Assembly (NCBI RefSeq): GCF_014356525.2
Contig: NC_052507.1
Location: 54,021,657 to 54,085,656, forward strand
Source: Nilaparvata lugens
Lineage: Eukaryota; Arthropoda; Insecta; Hemiptera; Delphacidae
Reading direction: 5' to 3'
Length of the DNA stretch: 64,000 nt
Both the position numbers and the translations under genes were made by a program. Positions within the stretch are counted from its first letter, which is position 1, and each line of letters starts with the position of its first letter. Below the pieces are notes generated by a model. It made no database searches. It saw only the letters and a program-made list of their open reading frames with translations, and was not told the DNA's origin. This document shows positions 59,757 to 64,000 of this stretch, in pieces.

Positions 59757-62700
59757 GTGGAAGGAGCTATGAATCATTGGTTAACCTACAGAAGGCTAAC
59801 CTAACAAGATAGCTCATCCCCACAGTAGGCAGAGCATCCAAACTACAGACAACATATATATCTTTGATCAATAATCTTTAATACTAGAGATGAAAAAGCA
59901 TGAATGAACAGCAACGGGAGAGGAAAGGCATCAAATTACTAACTCGTGTTTTATTGGCGTTTAATTCATAGGTTATCTCTCTGGTCATTGAGGAAAATTC
60001 AGAGGATGGATCAAACTCAGCTGATTGTTGAACAGAGTAAATTTTAATCCTAATTAGTGTTTTTCCGTACCAAATCACTAACTTTTTCACAAATGCTGAG
60101 TGGGCATACCAAGTTTTAATTAGATTAATGACGTAGGTACTCATTTGATTTGTTTGATATTTGTTTTTAAAATATTTTCATCTCGATTACATGTTCTGCA
60201 ATGTATTTCAGGACAAAATTGAGTCTCTGTATCACAACTTTATCTATGAATGATTTTATTTCAATTTCTTCAATCACATCATTGAATTGACTTTGTTTAT
60301 TGTTATTTCACATTATGATATGCATAATCCTATTGCGAAATTGGAATTGAATATTTGTAATCAATCGATATTCATGGAAAAATTACATCCAATGATTGAA
60401 TTCCGAAGATTATCGTCTGGAGTAGAGAACAAGAAAAGGCACTAGTGACATTTTGAAATGTGAATAAATTATTCCAATTTTTACCATTTTAGTACACAAG
60501 GAAACATCTCCTGCGATGCTGTGTTATGCTGTTGTTGGAATCCTCTTATGTGATTAAAAGTTGAATAGAGGCAAAAAGTTAGTAAAATGGTTTTCATAAG
60601 TGAGAGAGGGAGTCCATGTTTATCGTTGAGCTGGAGAGAAATGTTGACAGGAGAGTCAGAGAAAAAACCTGCATTTTGTTCTACTACTAAGGAGGCTATT
60701 CCGAGTAAAGTGAACTTGAAAATGTTCACTTGAACTTGAAAGTGAACTTCAAAATTACAAATTTTCTAAGGTTTCGGATAATATCTCTACTCCCGTGAAC
60801 TCGAGATAGAGAAGAGAGAAATATTTGTGGAATGTAATGCATGTATGTACAGTAGGCTACATAAATAATTATTATTATTCATACAGTATAATAGAAATAA
60901 TAAAGACCCAAAAAGTCCAACAACTATTTGTCGAACAGCTCAATGAATTATCTCACAATTTTCTTGAAGAAGTAATTAATTTATTCATTCAATTAAAAGA
61001 CAGAGAGCTCTCAAACACATAATAAAATAGATCCACTTGATCAAATCCATCCCTCGAAAGTCTTTAACTCGACCATGTAGACAACAAATTTTCAAAACAG
61101 CATCTTCTACTGAATTTAGCATTCTTCATCCCTGTAAAAATGACCAACCTTCAATTGACCTTGAGGTTGAGAAATACTCGACTGTTGCACTCAACTCTGA
61201 TCTCCATATTTTTTATCGTTGATCCACACAATTTTCATCCTTGACCCCATTATCTTCACCCTCAACCATAAAGAAGAGAAATAGCCGAAACAGAATCATT
61301 TTTTGAAGCATACTTCTGCATTCCTCTCTATTCAGTATGCTTCGAACATTTCGGTTGGCAGAGGAAATAAAAAATGTGAATTCTTTCGTTTATCATTCGG
61401 AGCAGGTCGCTTTGGACTGACATCCTGTTTTGCTGCAATTTATTCAAATTTCTTTGCATGTGAATGAATGCTGGCTAGTGGCTACTTTGGAGATGGAATG
61501 AAATAAATAAGTTACTGTTGATGTCATCAGAGCAGTTTGAACGACACAAACGCTCCCGGAATTATTTATTTAGAAGTTATCCACTTCTATTTTGATCCTG
61601 CACGGAATCTTTTTACAACATCGTTGCTGGAATTCATTGGTTATTCACTCTTTTTCAAACCTGATTATAATTATTTTTACAACAGTGTTGTTTCTTGTTT
61701 CCTATGGAGTTGAACAGGTTGTATGGAATAATTTGTCATATTGACGACACACAACTGATGAATTCAGAATAAATGAGAGCAGTTGAGGTAGGTCGACACA
61801 AGTTTATTGATTTGAGGAATTTATCAGAGATTTGGGATGGGTTGCTCACTCGATTTTCCGAACTACTTTTCATGTTGTAAATACGTATTTCAATGGGATA
61901 AATAAATAATGATATTGTTAGAATTCGAAGGGCTTCAATAAAATTAGGTCGAACTAATTATTTATCATGTCGATCTCACGGTTCACTTATATATTAGAAT
62001 CAACTAAGATAGGTCAAAGTGACATATTTTGATTTATTTATCTCAGAGGTGAACATTGAAATCTCAATGATAGAAAATTATATCCACTGTACCATAGAAT
62101 GGGATCGAATGAGAGAAATGTTTACTGATCCAATCCAGGAATGGAGTTGGATTTTAACTGCTAACAATATAGGTAATAGGCAAAAATTGAACAAGATAGA
62201 AATAACAAATATATCCCACCTATTCAATTTGATTTTAATGTAGTTATAAAATATGAAATATAGTTTTGGATTTTTTTTGAATGATACGAAATTCCAACTC
62301 GATATTCTTCAAAATTTGAAATTGTTCATTTTGAAAATTACGCAATTTCAAAATGTCCGTGCAGTTGTATTCTTGATGTTTTTGGAAAACGATTATTCAG
62401 ACCAAATGAAGATGAACTTGATTATCAGGATTGTTAATATATCAAATTCTAGAAGTAAGATACCTTGGGAAATAATATATGTGAAATCTGAAAATGAAAT
62501 CTATTGTAGCAAAACAATAAAATGACGAATGAAATCAAAAATCTCTATGGCGTTAAAATCCTTAAATTACAATGCATATAATCCATTCAACTAACCCAGT
62601 TACAAACACCTAATATTAGAACCCAGTATTTCTGAGTTCAACTACTATAAAATGAGCAGTGGTTACTAATGACAGTGATTAGACGATTCCATACAGAAAA

Positions 62701-64000
62701 GCAAGTGCAAGGAATGTCTGGTAACCAATGATTAAGAAGTTGAGATTCATGAAGTAGAGTCGGCTTGGTTCCACATTTTTTTAAATGCATAAAGCTGTTA
62801 TAATTTTATGTTAGCTCACTCGATATAACGATAAAAGGAATACATTTTTGAAGCGAAGTGGAATTATTGCCTGGCAAACAATTATTAAAAAGCTTAAATT
62901 CATGAAATTTAATTTGCTTCCAGAAATAAAGATTTGACGAAGCTGTTATGATTTTGAGTTAGCACACGTCATATATTCAATATATACGTCAATATCTAGA
63001 ACAATTATTGTAATTCAAGTATATTTGCACAATTGTGCAAAATTTCGGGCAATTTCTTTTCCTGTAATGAGAACATGTAAGACCGGTTAAGAGTTCAGGA
63101 AGAAGTAAATGATAAGTGCCACAAGCAGGTCTATTGCTCAACAAAAATCTGGATTCTAGAGTTCAATCCTGCTCTCAAAATTGAGTCTTATTTAATGTTC
63201 TAGTCAAGTGCAATAATTGGCATGATAAGAGCTACCTACTAAACTGATGAGGAAGTAGCTTAAGATAGTTTTATTATAATTATGCTCACTGCTCAATATG
63301 AGCTGTACCGTAGTTGAGCTCATTTCAACGATCCTCTTTGTACAAAATATCCTCATACCAAGTGTTTTTCATGATCTGTACTTTTGACTCCAACTGATTA
63401 GGCTCAATGACAATGTTCTCCAGCTTTCATGAGGGCGAATGATCGTCAGTTGATCATAATAGTAGAATAAAATCATTATTTTGCGGCTGAAAAGTAAATT
63501 CGATCCTCTAGTTTCCAGTCAGAAAAGAGAAGGATAGATTTTTTGCTGAGGATGGTCTTGACAATAGCTCAAGGCTTATGCATGTATTATGATAAAATCA
63601 ATCCTCTCTCTACAAAAACGTGTCTCATCCTCGTTCGTGAGATGATGTGGAAATTCGAAAAAAAGATGTTTCAACTCATTCGCTACAGGCTCAGGCTTAT
63701 AGAATACCGGTATACATTTGTTTCTATCTCAAAGGATAAATTAATTTTATCGTATCAGTAGAACCAATTCCTTGAAAGAACAATACTAGATTCTACAGTT
63801 CTGATAGATTAACTCAATCTACGTTAATGGAGGATTATATTTTTCAAATTCTTCCAATAAAAATAATATTCTTATATGTGAGATACAAAAAAATGTTATT
63901 TGCTACTATTTTTCAAATAGATTAACCAGTTTGTGTATTTCTGTGTTTAAAGAAAACCACTTGATTCAATAAAAAAATATTCGAGTAGCCCTGGAAGATA
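59757..64000. other. Sequence without recognised genes
   Basis: AT-rich DNA with no supported exon, RNA gene or delimited repeat. Open stretches around 59884-60144 and 62019-62525 show no family resemblance. It is presumably intronic to the GMC gene or intergenic. Confidence 0.4.

Overview
The window looks like insect nuclear DNA: AT-rich, with GC-richer spliced exons in a background full of transposable elements. Repeat style and gene families suggest a hemipteran, possibly a planthopper, but this is inference; no rRNA, tRNA or mitochondrial marker fixes the species. Only two host genes are recognised, and both are partial. (1) On the + strand, exons of an alpha1-adrenergic-like biogenic-amine GPCR: exon 1 at 12503-12832, exon 2 at 23499-23771, exon 3 at 30938-31161. 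They splice in frame and cover TM1 to TM5 and the start of the third intracellular loop. (2) On the - strand, the last two exons of a GMC oxidoreductase of the glucose dehydrogenase type (49458-49611, then 47531-47757). Later GPCR exons and earlier GMC exons were not found here.

The region 12.8-31 kb is a rearranged GPCR interior. Intron 1 starts with an 18-bp-unit minisatellite. It then holds a 4.76-kb CR1-like LINE (17518-22275) with an SGNH-hydrolase ORF1 and an endonuclease/RT ORF2, flanked by 609-bp direct repeats. Exon 2 occurs three times: complete at 23499-23771, with a 1-bp deletion at 27443-27714, and without its 5' part at 29714-29936. The copies lie in repeated blocks that also carry an antisense mariner remnant. 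The first two blocks end in a hAT element inserted exactly at the exon 3 splice acceptor. The junctions show short microhomologies. This is either a recent complex duplication or an assembly that joined haplotypes.

The region 31-47 kb is intronic or intergenic, with foldback/MITE elements, long polypurine and polypyrimidine tracts, and a repeat-associated double zinc-module ORF broken by a frameshift (40480-41594, - strand). The region 47-50 kb holds the GMC exons and a nested MITE. At 50729-59356 lies an LTR element on the - strand with about 2-kb LTRs, a 4-bp target duplication and a single 1012-codon gag-like ORF without pol. The rest, to 64 kb, holds one MITE and otherwise nothing recognisable.

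The most interesting observation is the LINE ORF1/ORF2 junction. ORF1 ends with the in-phase heptamer T TTA AAC one codon before its stop. ORF2 opens in the -1 frame exactly there and has no ATG ahead of its endonuclease motifs, so ORF2 may be made by programmed -1 frameshifting. A caution applies: at least four other junctions in the window look like single-base deletions, so decay or consensus error must be excluded.
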